From Emticicia soli (GTDB lineage Bacteria > Bacteroidota > Bacteroidia > Cytophagales > Spirosomataceae), in NCBI RefSeq assembly GCF_037860775.1, contig NZ_JBBEWC010000005.1, positions 186,001-250,000 on the forward strand: a stretch of DNA of 64,000 bases, written 5' to 3'. The translations under genes and the position numbers were made by a program. Numbering within the stretch: the first letter of the stretch is position 1; each line of letters opens with the position of its first letter. Under the pieces are notes generated by a model, which saw only the letters and a list, made by a program, of their open reading frames with translations, ran no database searches and was not told the origin of the DNA. Shown here one piece after another: positions 1 to 6,537 of this stretch.

Positions 1-663
1 GATAGCTCTGATAGCTGGGTGTTGCAAAATACCATCAACAACCTCTTTAGTACCATTCACGAGATTAACAACGCCAGCTGGTAAATCCAGTTGCTCCATC
101 AATTGAACAACCTTTGTCATGGTTAAAGGTACCTTTTCTGATGGCTTAATGATATATGTATTTCCACAAGCAAGGGCATAAGGCAAGAACCAGAACGGAA
201 TCATACCTGGGAAATTGAAGGGCGCAATACAAGCACAAACGCCCACAGGTTGGCGAATCATAAACTCATCAACACCTCTGGCAATGTCTTCTGAGAAAGT
301 CCCCTGCATCATGGTTGGAATACCGCAGGCGTTTTCTACGTTTTCAATGGCACGCTGCATTTCGGCTTTTGCTTCGCCAAAGGTTTTACCACTTTCTAAA
401 ACAATAGTTCTCGAAATATCATCAATGTTATCTTCTAACAGGGTTTTAAGCTTGAAAAGATATTGTACTCTGCGGTGCGCCGGCACGTTTCTCCATTCAG
501 GAAATGCTTTGGCTGCTGCTTCTGCTGCTTTTTGTACATCTTGTACCGAGCCTTGTGGTACTTTTGCTATCACTTCCTGGCTAGCAGGATTTTTCACGTC
601 TAAGGTCTCATCTGAGTAGCTGTTTACCCATTGTCCGTTTATGTAATTACTTAACTTTGCCAT
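1..663 (-). CDS. iolA: CoA-acylating methylmalonate-semialdehyde dehydrogenase, 3' part outside window
   Basis: The reading frame runs leftward from ATG at 661-663 off the window edge, giving the N-terminal 221 residues without a stop. The protein starts MAKLSNYINGQWVNS and holds the aldehyde dehydrogenase N-terminal NAD-binding part. The segment IAPFNFPGMIPFWF (about residue 145) is typical of methylmalonate-semialdehyde dehydrogenase (MmsA/IolA). This enzyme oxidises malonic or methylmalonic semialdehyde to acetyl-CoA or propionyl-CoA, the last step of the myo-inositol route. The catalytic Cys lies beyond the window. It sits 25 bp downstream of iolC and is third in the leftward order iolB-iolC-iolA, which favours the inositol role over valine breakdown. 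Confidence 0.9.
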   Translation of the reverse strand, partial: MAKLSNYINGQWVNSYSDETLDVKNPASQEVIAKVPQGSVQDVQKAAEAAAKAFPEWRNVPAHRRVQYLFKLKTLLEDNIDDISRTIVLESGKTFGEAKAEMQRAIENVENACGIPTMMQGTFSEDIARGVDEFMIRQPVGVCACIAPFNFPGMIPFWFLPYALACGNTYIIKPSEKVPLTMTKVVQLMEQLDLPAGVVNLVNGTKEVVDGILQHPAIRAI

Positions 664-688
664 GTATTTTAATATTTTTTCTGAATTA

Positions 689-1708
689 TTATAAACCTCC
701 TTTGCTGTTGGCAAAGGCTATTGCTTCGTCGAGTGTAGCCATAAAATTGGCACAACCGTGTTTGGTTACCATAATAGCACCTGTGGCATTACCCATTCTT
801 ACTGCTTTGTATAAATCCCAGCCTTGCAGGTAGCCATACATAAAGCCTGCGGCAAATGAGTCGCCAGCACCTAAAACGTTGATTACTTCTACTGGAAAAC
901 CGGGTACTTTTATTTCTTCTTCTCCTTGGCGGAATATTGAAGCGCCTTCTGCTCCACGCTTTACTATCAAGGTTTTTACACCCTTGCGCAAAATTTCCTG
1001 AATGGCATTGTCAATATTTCCTCTTATTTCGGGAGCGGAGATTTGCTGATGTTTGATTTCTAATTGTTTAGGGTCGGTCATGAAGGCTGCCAGAATTTCT
1101 TCTTCTGTACCCAACACAAAATCCATGTAGGGCATAGCGGCTCGTATGGTTACGCCAAAAGCCAAAGGGTCAAACCATTGGTCAGCACGGAAATCAATGT
1201 CTAGTGCTGTAACAGCGCCATGTTTTTTAGCCTCTTCTATGGCATAAAACATAGCCGTGCGGCTCGGGTCTTTGCTAAAAGCAGTTCCCGAAAACATTAC
1301 TGAGCGATAGTTTGAGATATTAACCTGTCTGATATGCTCAAGATTAATGTTAATATCTGAGCAATTATCACGGTAATAAACCAGCGGAAATCTATCTGGC
1401 GGCTCGATACCAAGAATAACGGCCGAACTACGAGTGCCATCAACCGTTGGAATAGAAGCAGTGTTTATGCCTTCTTTATTTAAGAAATTAAGAATGAACT
1501 TGCCAACCTGGTCGTTGCCTACGGCTGTCAAGAATCCGGTCTCAAGCCCCAATCGTTTACAGCCTACGGCGATATTCAGTGGCGAACCGCCCACAAAAGC
1601 ACCAAAAGAGGTAATATCAACAAAGGGAGAGCCTATATCATTAGAATATAAATCAATCGACGACCGCCCTATGGTCAGAATATCATATTTACTGTTATTT
1701 TCTTGCAT
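689..1708 (-). CDS. iolC: 5-dehydro-2-deoxygluconokinase (PfkB family)
   Basis: This 339-aa PfkB/ribokinase-family sugar kinase begins MQENNSKYDILTIGRSSIDL, close to the usual IolC start. It has the N-terminal PfkB glycine-rich region (GGSPLNIAVGCKRLGL, about residues 40-55). The C-terminal ATP-binding signature GAGDSFAAGF is at 280-289, where D283 is the expected catalytic base. IolC phosphorylates 5-dehydro-2-deoxy-D-gluconate in myo-inositol catabolism. It lies 10 bp after iolB and 25 bp before iolA, so the three genes look co-transcribed. Function is inferred from family features plus operon context. PfkB kinases alone are hard to assign, but the neighbours make this call strong. Confidence 0.9.
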   Translation of the reverse strand: MQENNSKYDILTIGRSSIDLYSNDIGSPFVDITSFGAFVGGSPLNIAVGCKRLGLETGFLTAVGNDQVGKFILNFLNKEGINTASIPTVDGTRSSAVILGIEPPDRFPLVYYRDNCSDININLEHIRQVNISNYRSVMFSGTAFSKDPSRTAMFYAIEEAKKHGAVTALDIDFRADQWFDPLAFGVTIRAAMPYMDFVLGTEEEILAAFMTDPKQLEIKHQQISAPEIRGNIDNAIQEILRKGVKTLIVKRGAEGASIFRQGEEEIKVPGFPVEVINVLGAGDSFAAGFMYGYLQGWDLYKAVRMGNATGAIMVTKHGCANFMATLDEAIAFANSKGGL

Positions 1709-1718
1709 GTCAGGTTAT

Positions 1719-2585
1719 TTATACGTTCATGTCGGCAGTTACCAATGGTAATCTAGGGTCTTGGGTTTTCCATGTACCATAAATCCATTCGTGGTCAGGG
1801 TCGTTTGTAGCTGTTAGAACCTGGTCGCTTCCGGCTAAAAAGTTGAGATAATAGGCGTGATAGCCATGACAGGCCGCTACCGGATGGTAGCCTTTAGGCA
1901 CCAATACGGCTTCGTTGTTTCTGGCACGAATAATTTCGTCAAGACTTCTGTCATAAGTATAAACCTGCTGAATGGCATAGGCTTGTGGAGACTGGAATTT
2001 ATAGAAATAAATTTCTTCTAATTCGGCTTCAATCAGTTTTCCGTCGGCGTCAACTATGCGTTCGTCATGCTTATGTGCCGGAAAAGAACTCCAGTTGCCT
2101 GAAGGAGTATATACTTCAACACAAACAATTTTATGACAAGGGAAACCCGGTTGAATCAGGCTGTTTATCTGGCGGTTGGCGTTATCGCCGCCTCTTAGCT
2201 CAATGGCGGCTTCTTGGGGTTGTTTTAAATAGGGCGCAAAATCCTGGTCGGTTTTAACCCACGAGTAAGCAATATCTAGTGTTTCGCTGGTAGCTGTAAG
2301 TGTGAATTTAGTGTAGCGAGGCAAGTAAAGTGTATGTGCTATACCACTGAAAACATCTTTGCGCCCATTTGTTACTTCCCAGTTACCTTTATCTGACTCA
2401 ACCTTGAAATTTCCGGCTAAAATCACTATTGCCATTTCATGTTCGGTGGTATCATGTTGCCATGTTTCATTTTTTTGCATGAGCCTTGCACCAAAATTGA
2501 GGTGTGTCCAACCAACTTCTTGGGCAGTAAAATTTTGATAGACAGGGTTTTGTTGTGGTTTAACCAAAAGATTCGGATCTTTCAT
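1719..2585 (-). CDS. iolB: 5-deoxy-glucuronate isomerase
   Basis: This 288-aa bicupin enzyme of the IolB/KduI superfamily isomerises 5-deoxy-D-glucuronate to 5-dehydro-2-deoxy-D-gluconate, the substrate of IolC. Visible family marks are PAHKHDE at about 169-175, EEIYFY at 190-195, H234 in KGYHPVAA, and GYHAYYLNFLAG at 241-252. The first three blocks supply the His/Glu ligands expected for the metal site. It is the first gene of the leftward iolBCA set, so the long upstream region with several dyads probably holds the operon promoter. Length matches the family (about 270-290 aa). Confidence 0.92.
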   Translation of the reverse strand: MKDPNLLVKPQQNPVYQNFTAQEVGWTHLNFGARLMQKNETWQHDTTEHEMAIVILAGNFKVESDKGNWEVTNGRKDVFSGIAHTLYLPRYTKFTLTATSETLDIAYSWVKTDQDFAPYLKQPQEAAIELRGGDNANRQINSLIQPGFPCHKIVCVEVYTPSGNWSSFPAHKHDERIVDADGKLIEAELEEIYFYKFQSPQAYAIQQVYTYDRSLDEIIRARNNEAVLVPKGYHPVAACHGYHAYYLNFLAGSDQVLTATNDPDHEWIYGTWKTQDPRLPLVTADMNV

Positions 2586-2633
2586 AGTATAAAGAAGTAC
2601 GGCTAAAAAAGCAGATTAAGGTTATAATATCTT

Positions 2634-2723
2634 AACTTGTCTATACAAGTTGCGGTAAAATTAGCTATTGTGTCTTATACAGACAAACAAACTTTGCTCA
2701 AATAATAATTGTCTTGCCGACAA
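2634..2723. promoter_or_regulatory. Cluster of three operator-like dyads upstream of iolB
   Basis: Dyad 1 (2634-2651) has perfect 7-bp arms AACTTGT/ACAAGTT around CTAT. Its core GTCTATAC fits the GntR/HutC operator consensus GTMTAKAC. Dyad 2 (2671-2685) has arms TGTCT/AGACA around 5 nt. Dyad 3 (2709-2723) has arms TTGTC/GACAA around 5 nt. All lie 49-138 bp upstream of the iolB start. No regulator gene is in the window, so the binding protein is unknown. Confidence 0.55.
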
Positions 2724-2776
2724 ATAACAAATGCAATAGTATTATATAAAGACTAAATATAAAAATATTTATTTTC

Positions 2777-2816
2777 GCAAACGTTTCAAATTGTTGTGCA
2801 AACGTTTTAAATTGTT
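2777..2816. promoter_or_regulatory. Two LacI-like operator sites spaced two helical turns
   Basis: A 19-bp unit occurs twice, at 2777-2795 and 2798-2816, differing at one base (C or T after GCAAACGTTT). Each holds the palindrome AAACGTTT with a central CG step, typical of LacI/CcpA-family operators. The palindrome centres are 21 bp apart, about two turns of B-DNA, which would put two dimers on one face. The pair is about 190-230 bp upstream of iolB and about 290 bp upstream of yceI. Confidence 0.5.
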
Positions 2817-3027
2817 TCTGGTTTTAGAAAGAACAATAGCTGAGCAGAGAGCAAGTAATTTTTGTAGTTTTCAGAAAGGTTTTCAGCACAAAAAATAAAT
2901 CGGCTTAATAGCAAAGAATGCCGAGTAATTTTAGGAATATGTCGACTCTCCTCAAGAGGTTTTTCATGATTTGCAATATTTGTTGAACTTAAGTAAGTTA
3001 ATGTTTTGTTAAAACCAGAAAAAATAC

Positions 3028-3057
3028 TTGTAGATAAATTATATGTATCTACATTTG
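3028..3057 (+). promoter_or_regulatory. Bacteroidota-type promoter of yceI with internal dyad
   Basis: TTG (3028-3030) is followed after 19 nt by TACATTTG (3050-3057), an exact match to the TAnnTTTG minus-7 element. A perfect dyad with arms TGTAGATA (3029-3036) and TATCTACA (3046-3053) fills the space between and overlaps both elements, so a repressor bound there could block transcription. The yceI start is 46 bp downstream. Confidence 0.65.
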
Positions 3058-3103
3058 TTCCTTTAAATCAATTCACTATTATTAATTAAAATCATTAAGA
3101 CCA

Positions 3104-3667
3104 ATGAAAAAAGCAGTTGTTTTGGTACTAAGCCTATTGGCATCAGTTAGTTCGTTTGCTCAAAAGTGGACAACCGACAAAGCGCACACTAAAGTAAACT
3201 TTACGGTAACTCACCTTATGATTTCGGAAGTAGATGGTACATTCAGAAACTTTGATGCAACGCTTACTTCTTCGAAAGAAGATTTTTCTGATGCAGTTTT
3301 TGAGTTTACAATCGATGCAAAAAGTGTGAATACCAATCAAGAAAACAGAGACGCACACTTACAGAAAGCAGACATGTTTGATACTGAAAAATACCCTACA
3401 ATTACTTTTAAAAGTACTTCAATTAAAAGTGTTGGCCCTAAGAAATTTCAATTGGGTGGTGATTTGACAATAAAAGGTGTAACTAAACCTATTACAGTTG
3501 ACCTTACGCTTATTGGTACTACTACCAACCGTCAAGGTAAAAAAGTTGCTGGTTTCAAAGCTACTGGTACTATCAACCGTACAGCTTTTGGTGTAGGTGC
3601 TATGCCTGCAGCAGTAGTAAGCGAAGAAGTAGAATTGAGAGCTAGTGGTGAATTTGTAGCTAACTAA
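3104..3667 (+). CDS. YceI family periplasmic protein
   Basis: This 187-aa protein has a clear signal peptide (MKKAVVLVLSLLASVSSFAQ, cleavage near residue 19-20) followed by one YceI domain filling the rest. The domain is a lipocalin-like beta barrel known to bind long isoprenoid or amide lipids. Family features are WTTDKAHTKVNFTVTHL near the mature N-terminus, a KSVNTNQENRDAHL segment, FDTEKYPTITFKS in the middle and the GxGTINRTAFG-type C-terminal region. It is probably periplasmic, with no enzymatic role known. It is a single-gene unit, with its own promoter (3028-3057) and terminator (3681-3719). Confidence 0.9.
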   Translation: MKKAVVLVLSLLASVSSFAQKWTTDKAHTKVNFTVTHLMISEVDGTFRNFDATLTSSKEDFSDAVFEFTIDAKSVNTNQENRDAHLQKADMFDTEKYPTITFKSTSIKSVGPKKFQLGGDLTIKGVTKPITVDLTLIGTTTNRQGKKVAGFKATGTINRTAFGVGAMPAAVVSEEVELRASGEFVAN

Positions 3668-3680
3668 TGTAGAATATAAT

Positions 3681-3719
3681 AAAAGAGAGACTTACTGTAT
3701 ATCAGCAAGTCTCTTTTTT
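3681..3719 (+). terminator. Intrinsic terminator after yceI
   Basis: Arms AAAAGAGAGACTTACTG (3681-3697) and CAGCAAGTCTCTTTTTT (3703-3719) pair around a 5-nt loop with one mismatch and end in a T run. Confidence 0.85.
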
Positions 3720-3753
3720 GTTATATTTACTTTACAAATAAACATCTATTACA

Positions 3754-4284
3754 ATGAAAAAAACATCTTTACTGTTAAGCCTTCTGGCCTTATTGGTTTT
3801 TAGTTTTACAAGTGCCAGTGCACTTGACAAAGAGCAAATGATAAAAGAGTGGGAGAGAGCTAAAGCTTATACCCAGGTTTACCTTGAAACCATGCCGGAA
3901 GATGGCTACGATTTCAAGCCATCGGCTGATATTCGTTCGTTTGCACAACAATTATTACACCTTGCCGATGCCAATTATAGTTTTGGCTCTTTAGCTAGTG
4001 GCATGAAGAGCCCTTTTGAAAGAGGTGCTATGGAAAAAGCTGAAGATAAATCGAAAGCAGCTACTACTAAAATGGTATTAGACAGCTACGACTTTGTGAT
4101 TAATGCCTTGAAAGGCATGACCGATGCACAAATGAAAGAAATGGTAAAATTTGGTAACAGAGGCGAAATGAGCAAAGAATTGGTATTTGCAAAGGCATTT
4201 GAGCACCAGACTCATCACCGTGGCCAAACCACAATCTATATCCGTATGAAAGGCATTAAGCCACCAAATGAAATGTTATTCTAA
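3754..4284 (+). CDS. Secreted DinB family protein
   Basis: This 176-aa protein has a signal peptide (MKKTSLLLSLLALLVFSFTSASA) followed by a DinB/YfiT-like four-helix bundle. The metal-site histidines are visible as LLHLADANY (about residue 70) and HQTHHRGQTTIYIRMKG near the C-terminus. DinB-fold proteins include bacillithiol- and mycothiol-dependent transferases, but most secreted members have no known substrate. Export is unusual for a fold best known from cytoplasmic thiol transferases. It is flanked by terminators on both sides, so it forms a single-gene unit. A second exported-looking DinB protein lies at 28274-28840. Confidence 0.85.
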   Translation: MKKTSLLLSLLALLVFSFTSASALDKEQMIKEWERAKAYTQVYLETMPEDGYDFKPSADIRSFAQQLLHLADANYSFGSLASGMKSPFERGAMEKAEDKSKAATTKMVLDSYDFVINALKGMTDAQMKEMVKFGNRGEMSKELVFAKAFEHQTHHRGQTTIYIRMKGIKPPNEMLF

Positions 4285-4293
4285 GCAAAATAT

Positions 4294-4328
4294 AACCCGT
4301 TTGAAGATTTCTTCAAACGGGTTTTTAT
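4294..4328 (+). terminator. Intrinsic terminator after dinB-like gene
   Basis: Perfect 14-bp arms AACCCGTTTGAAGA (4294-4307) and TCTTCAAACGGGTT (4310-4323) enclose a 2-nt loop (effectively four) and lead into TTTATTT. Confidence 0.9.
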
Positions 4329-4430
4329 TTAAAAAATATAGTAAATAATTCTTGAAAAAGTCGAACAAAAGTATTCGCTGTGGCGTTATCTTATTAGAAA
4401 AATCCAAAAATGCTTCGGCTACACACTCAT

Positions 4431-5708
4431 ATGGAACCTAATATTCCTGATACTTCCCAGAAACGCATCGTGATAGTTGGTGCGGGTTTTGGAGGCTTGG
4501 CACTAGCACAGAAACTTGCCAACCGTGATGTCCAGATTGTACTAATCGATAAAAATAATTATCACCAATTTCAGCCACTTTTTTATCAGGTAGCTATGGC
4601 GGGGCTCGAACCAAGTTCGATTTCTTTTCCGCTTCGTAAAATATTTCAACACAAAAAAAATGTACATATCCGTATTACAGGTGTTACGAAGGTAACACCC
4701 GAAGAAAATAAAATAGAAACAGAGTTGGGCGAAATCAGATACGATTATCTGGTATTAGCCACAGGAGCAGGCACTAATTTCTTTGGCATGAAAAACATGA
4801 TAGATAATGCCATACCTATGAAATCGGTTTCAGAAGCAATTTATCTGCGCAACAGAGTACTGCAAAACTTTGAAGATGCACTTACCACAAAAGACACCGA
4901 AACCCGTGAAGGTTTAATGAATATTGTGGTAGTAGGCGGTGGGCCAACAGGTGTTGAGGTGTCGGGAACATTGGCTGAAATGAAAAAAATCATTTTGCCC
5001 AAAGATTATCCTGAATTGGATTTCAACCTGATGAAGATTTATTTGTTTGAATCTTCGCCTGAAGTTTTAGAAGTGATGTCAGACGATGCCTCGGCTAAAG
5101 GAAAAGAGTACTTAGAACGTTTAGGCGTAATAGTGAAAACAGGTGTAAGAATTACAGATTTCGACGGACAATTTGCATACACAAGCACAAACGAAAAAAT
5201 ACGCACGCATAATGTTGTATGGGCTGCTGGTATTAAAGGCAATGCTGTTGATGGTTTTGTATCTGAAACCTATGGAAGAGGTGCTCGTATGAAAGTAAAC
5301 GCTTTTAATCAGGTTGAGGGCTTTGATAATATCTTTGCAGTAGGAGATATTGCCATAATGAGCGGTGATGAGAAGTTTCCGAACGGGCACCCACAAGTAG
5401 CACAACCGGCTATTCAGCAAGGGAAATTATTGGCTAAGAATATCCTTAAAATAATGAGAGGCGAGAACCCAGTTCCTTTTGAATATAAAGATTTAGGTTC
5501 GATGGCTACCGTTGGTAGAAACTTGGCGGTAGTAGATTTACCATTCTGGAAATTCCAAGGTGCTTTTGCGTGGTATGTCTGGATGTTTGTACACTTAATG
5601 TCTATATTAGGTATCAAAAACAAAGTAATGGTATTTATCAATTGGCTATGGAGCTATGTAACCTATGACCAATCGTTGAGGTTGATTATTAAGCCTAAGA
5701 CCAAGTAG
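4431..5708 (+). CDS. Type II NADH:quinone dehydrogenase (NDH-2 like)
   Basis: This FAD-dependent oxidoreductase of about 425 aa transfers electrons from NADH to quinone at the inner membrane without pumping protons. It has a FAD-binding GAGFGGL (residues 17-23 from this start), the NDH-2 hallmark YHQFQPLFYQVA about 20 residues on, and a second dinucleotide fold GGGPTGVEVSGTLAEM for NADH. The FAD-contacting segment FAVGDIA comes late, and the C-terminal amphipathic tail suits peripheral membrane attachment. I prefer ATG 4431 (MEPNIPDT...) because related proteins begin this way, although an in-frame ATG at 4410 would add 7 residues. Confidence 0.87.
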   Translation: MEPNIPDTSQKRIVIVGAGFGGLALAQKLANRDVQIVLIDKNNYHQFQPLFYQVAMAGLEPSSISFPLRKIFQHKKNVHIRITGVTKVTPEENKIETELGEIRYDYLVLATGAGTNFFGMKNMIDNAIPMKSVSEAIYLRNRVLQNFEDALTTKDTETREGLMNIVVVGGGPTGVEVSGTLAEMKKIILPKDYPELDFNLMKIYLFESSPEVLEVMSDDASAKGKEYLERLGVIVKTGVRITDFDGQFAYTSTNEKIRTHNVVWAAGIKGNAVDGFVSETYGRGARMKVNAFNQVEGFDNIFAVGDIAIMSGDEKFPNGHPQVAQPAIQQGKLLAKNILKIMRGENPVPFEYKDLGSMATVGRNLAVVDLPFWKFQGAFAWYVWMFVHLMSILGIKNKVMVFINWLWSYVTYDQSLRLIIKPKTK

Positions 5709-5726
5709 CGTATTCTATTAAACTTA

Positions 5727-5754
5727 AGCCTCTAGCGTGTATCTAGGGGCTTTT
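5727..5754 (+). terminator. Intrinsic terminator after NADH dehydrogenase
   Basis: Arms AGCCTCTAG (5727-5735) and CTAGGGGCT (5743-5751) pair with one G-T pair around a 7-nt loop, then TTTT. Confidence 0.75.
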
Positions 5755-5777
5755 CATTTGTTTTTTCACTGATTAGA

Positions 5778-6419
5778 ATGAAGAATCTCTATATTTTCAG
5801 CGGGCTTGGGGTAGACCAAAGAGTGTTTAAATATCTGGATTTTACGGGTTTTAACGTAACTTTCATAAATTGGATAAAACCAACGCCGACTGAGAGTATA
5901 GAAGATTATGCAAAACGTTTGACTACACAGATATACACAAAGAAACCAGTTTTAATCGGGCTTTCGTTCGGTGGTATGATGGCAGTGGAAGTGGCTAAAC
6001 TAATATCCACACAAAGAATTATTCTCATTGCCTCCGCAAAAACATATACAGAAATTCCTTTTTATTTTCGATGGCTTGGCTATTTGAAAATGCATAAGAT
6101 TATACCTACTCAACTTTTAAAATACCCCGGTTTTATTAACTATTGGTTTTTTGGAGTAAAGAATAAAGTACATAAGGCTCTTCTAGCTGAGATATTGAAC
6201 GATTTAGATACTGATTTCTTAAAGTGGGCAATTGATAAAATTGTTTGTTGGCAAAACCAGACAATGCATTCTAATACAATTCATATACATTGTAATAATG
6301 ACCATATTCTACCTTTACGCTACATCAATTGCAATTATATCGTGAGTAAAGGCGGACATTTCATGACCGTAGATAAAGCAAAACAAATAAGCCAACTTCT
6401 TCATAAAATTCTTTCTTAA
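5778..6419 (+). CDS. Small alpha/beta hydrolase
   Basis: This 213-aa protein has a compact alpha/beta-hydrolase fold. The nucleophile elbow is GLSFGG (Ser63). A likely acid is in HCNNDHILPL near residue 175, and the catalytic His is H194 in SKGGHFM. FSGLGVDQRVF at the N-terminus resembles the oxyanion-hole region. There is no signal peptide, so it is probably cytoplasmic. The substrate cannot be told. It is more AT-rich than its neighbours. It begins just after the preceding terminator. Confidence 0.8.
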   Translation: MKNLYIFSGLGVDQRVFKYLDFTGFNVTFINWIKPTPTESIEDYAKRLTTQIYTKKPVLIGLSFGGMMAVEVAKLISTQRIILIASAKTYTEIPFYFRWLGYLKMHKIIPTQLLKYPGFINYWFFGVKNKVHKALLAEILNDLDTDFLKWAIDKIVCWQNQTMHSNTIHIHCNNDHILPLRYINCNYIVSKGGHFMTVDKAKQISQLLHKILS

Positions 6420-6537
6420 TTAGATTTATTTTGCTCTATTGTCTTTTTTTAAGAAATTATGAAAATAATCAGATATTCTGTACCTTTCAACAGTTTTTAG
6501 CCTGAGATTTTTATATTTAACCTATTCAACCGATACA

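Larger units (their letters stand above)
2586..3103. other. Divergent regulatory region between iolB and yceI
   Basis: This 518-bp AT-rich gap holds no credible ORF. The iolB-proximal half contains three TGTC/GACA-type dyads (2634-2723) and two LacI-like AAACGTTT sites 21 bp apart (2777-2816). The yceI-proximal end contains a Bacteroidota promoter with a perfect dyad between its elements (3028-3057). The middle, about 2820-3020, shows nothing I can assign. Confidence 0.7.

Noticed and set aside
215..619. 134-codon frame on the plus strand
   Set aside because: It is antisense to the clear dehydrogenase gene and has no protein-like motifs.
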